NCBI GenBank assembly: GCA_900313265.1
Contig: OMRN01000156.1
Location: 1 to 7,536 of the forward strand
DNA: 7,536 bases
Reading direction: 5' to 3'
Origin: an uncultured Lachnospiraceae bacterium
GTDB taxonomy: Bacteria; Bacillota; Clostridia; Lachnospirales; Lachnospiraceae
Of this stretch, positions 6,646 through 7,536 are shown piece by piece. The position numbers were made by a program, and so were the translations under genes. Position 1 is the stretch's first letter. Every line of letters starts with the position of its first letter. The notes beneath the pieces were generated by a model. The model was not told the DNA's origin. It saw only the letters and a program-made list of their open reading frames with translations, and searched no databases.

Positions 6646-6700
6646 GTCCGGCCAATCGATTTTTCCCGTCAAAGAAACAAATGCTTCCGGGAAACCGGAC
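6646..6700 (+). promoter_or_regulatory. Structured 5' leader: two stacked perfect stems ahead of the DUF2975 gene
   Basis: GTCCGG (6646-6651) is complementary to CCGGAC (6695-6700), and inside it TTTCCCG (6662-6668) is complementary to CGGGAAA (6688-6694). The 3' arms are contiguous, so the stems can stack, leaving a 10-nt bulge on the 5' side and a 19-nt loop. The structure ends 8 nt before the ribosome binding site AAAGGAG (6709-6715). No U-run follows, so it is not a terminator. I do not recognise a known riboswitch. Control of translation or mRNA stability is possible. Confidence 0.45.
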
Positions 6701-6721
6701 TTAAATACAAAGGAGAAAATC

Positions 6722-7360
6722 ATGAACGAAGAAAATACCAAATTACAGAAAGTTGTTAAAAGCTGCAAGGCAGCAAAAATCGTATCCACCATTCTGTTTT
6801 TCGCAGCCATGGTCGGCTGCACCATCAGCCTGATTACCGGAATTGTGATGATTGCGAACCATGAAAATTTTGATGAACAGATGAACCGGGCCGTTGCGGA
6901 AGGCAAAGTCATTACCCAGCCCGGCGGCGGATTTAAATTAAATGTCGGGCCCTTCCAGGTGGCGGAAATCGATAAGCCGGTTGTTTCCGAATCCGGTCAT
7001 CCTCTCTCCGACAACCTCAACTCCGATATTCCCGCACTGCAGCAGTTTATCGATAAAAACGGGGATTCCTACAGTGTGCTTTACGGATTCTACCTGCTTT
7101 TCATTTCCTTTATGATCGCGGTACTGACCGTTGCCATGTCTTTATTACGCAGTGTGTTCGACATTATCTTAAAAGAAGGCAATCCGTTCGCGGATAAAGT
7201 GGTAAAAAGAATCCTGGTTTCGATGATTTTTGTTTCCGTCGTACTGGCATTTACCGCCGGAATCGGCTTCGGCGTTTTAGGCGGATTCCTAAGCTGGGTA
7301 ATCTATACGATTCTCGATTACGGCCGGTCCTTAAAGACCTTATCGGATGAGACATTATAA
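6722..7360 (+). CDS. DUF2975 family membrane protein (YoaS-like)
   Basis: This is an integral membrane protein of 212 aa with unknown function. Four hydrophobic segments are visible at about 18-45, 117-143, 164-184 and 185-198. A soluble loop of about 70 residues (46-116) containing the glycine stretch QPGGGF separates the first two and may face outside. DUF2975 signatures are GNPF (153-156) before the third segment and the C-terminal YGRSLKTLSDETL (200-212); the LSDETL ending is typical. The ATG at 6722 is chosen for the AAAGGAG site 6 nt upstream. The frame stays open back to an ATG at 6611, but that codon lies within the promoter spacer and could not be in the transcript. The next gene, 12 bp downstream, is a YozG-like regulator, the usual partner, so the two probably act together. 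Confidence 0.82.
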   Translation: MNEENTKLQKVVKSCKAAKIVSTILFFAAMVGCTISLITGIVMIANHENFDEQMNRAVAEGKVITQPGGGFKLNVGPFQVAEIDKPVVSESGHPLSDNLNSDIPALQQFIDKNGDSYSVLYGFYLLFISFMIAVLTVAMSLLRSVFDIILKEGNPFADKVVKRILVSMIFVSVVLAFTAGIGFGVLGGFLSWVIYTILDYGRSLKTLSDETL

Positions 7361-7366
7361 GGAGGT
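7359..7366 (+). promoter_or_regulatory. Consensus ribosome binding site of the yozG-like gene, overlapping the previous stop codon
   Basis: AAGGAGGT shares its first two bases with the TAA stop of the DUF2975 gene and ends 6 nt before the ATG at 7373. It is a near-perfect Shine-Dalgarno, so the regulator should be well translated and probably coupled to the membrane protein. Confidence 0.8.
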
Positions 7367-7372
7367 ACGCTT

Positions 7373-7536
7373 ATGGGACAGATTATATTAAGACTGGACC
7401 GCGTCATGGCGGACCGGAAGATGTCACTCAATGACCTGTCGGAAAAGGTCGGCGTATCGAACGTGAACCTTTCCAAGATGAAAAACGGAAAAATCTCTGC
7501 CATCCGCTTCTCCACTTTGGAGGCAATCTGCGAAGC
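7373..7536 (+). CDS. YozG-like Cro/C1-type HTH transcriptional regulator, 3' end beyond the window
   Basis: The first 54 codons of a small DNA-binding protein are visible; full members are usually about 65-80 aa. The protein begins MGQIILRLDRVMADRKMSL, then the helix-turn-helix LNDLSEKVGVSNVNLSKMKNG (residues 19-39), then KISAIRFSTLEAICEA. The sequence RVMADRKMSLNDL...AIRFSTLEAIC is characteristic of the YozG group of XRE-family (HTH_26 type) regulators, which sit next to DUF2975 genes in many Firmicutes. It is separated from the DUF2975 gene by 12 bp and has its own strong ribosome binding site. By analogy with other such regulators it may repress its own operon. What it responds to is not known. 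The missing end should hold the remainder of the short C-terminal helix. Confidence 0.9.
   Translation, partial: MGQIILRLDRVMADRKMSLNDLSEKVGVSNVNLSKMKNGKISAIRFSTLEAICE

Noticed and set aside
6681..6704. Seven-codon open frame (ATG CTT CCG ... TAA) in the DUF2975 leader, considered as a leader peptide.
   Set aside because: It has no ribosome binding site, no run of regulatory codons, and its start lies in the loop of the predicted stem structure.
6611..6721. In-frame upstream extension of the DUF2975 gene (ATG at 6611, 37 extra residues).
   Set aside because: The ATG lies between the -35 and -10 of the best promoter, the extra residues are polar and not family-like, and 6722 has a strong AAAGGAG site.
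1..7536. Search by eye for insertion sequences, terminal repeats, att sites, CRISPR repeats and tRNA genes.
   Set aside because: No transposase, integrase, regularly spaced repeats or tRNA-like cloverleaf was seen; gene content is mostly core chromosomal.

Overview
The window looks like a chromosomal segment of an anaerobic Gram-positive clostridium, most likely Lachnospiraceae-like. The reasons are an oxygen-sensitive indolepyruvate:ferredoxin oxidoreductase pair, a PcrA-type helicase, a type A RNase P RNA, a YozG-type HTH regulator paired with a DUF2975 membrane protein, a lipoprotein with clostridial-style leucine-rich repeats, and strong GGAGG-type ribosome binding sites. The family assignment is an inference from gene style, not from a database match. 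I see no mobile element, tRNA, CRISPR array or prophage signal.

Layout. Everything from 1 to about 6416 is on the minus strand. In order of transcription these are rnpB (RNase P RNA, about 6416-6080), iorA (6002-4266, GTG start), iorB (4263-3694, translationally coupled to iorA), an LRR lipoprotein (3606-2338) and pcrA (2303 to beyond position 1, probably lacking only a few C-terminal residues). No convincing U-tract terminator was found between any of these genes. There is a perfect 10-bp hairpin just after iorB, but no U run follows it. Read-through along part or all of this run is therefore possible.

From about 6417 to 6721 there is an AT-rich divergent control region. A good sigma-A promoter faces left into rnpB (TTGATT-17-TATAAT). 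A second one with a perfect TTGACA -35 faces right. Between them lie regularly spaced T-tracts, a perfect 14-bp palindrome and five copies of TTATC(A/G) counting both strands. The right-facing transcript has a leader of about 90 nt that can fold into two stacked perfect stems ahead of the ribosome binding site. It encodes a four-helix DUF2975 membrane protein (6722-7360) and, 12 bp later, a YozG-like Cro/C1 regulator (7373 to beyond the window end).

How the genes relate. IorA and IorB form one enzyme that oxidatively decarboxylates aryl pyruvates from aromatic amino acids to aryl-acetyl-CoA and reduces ferredoxin. rnpB and pcrA are housekeeping genes for tRNA processing and DNA repair. The LRR lipoprotein is probably displayed on the outer face of the membrane, and its role is unknown. 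The least understood part is the DUF2975/YozG pair with its elaborate control region. It is a recurrent but functionally uncharacterised membrane-protein/regulator pair, and it is the best candidate here for unexplained biology.
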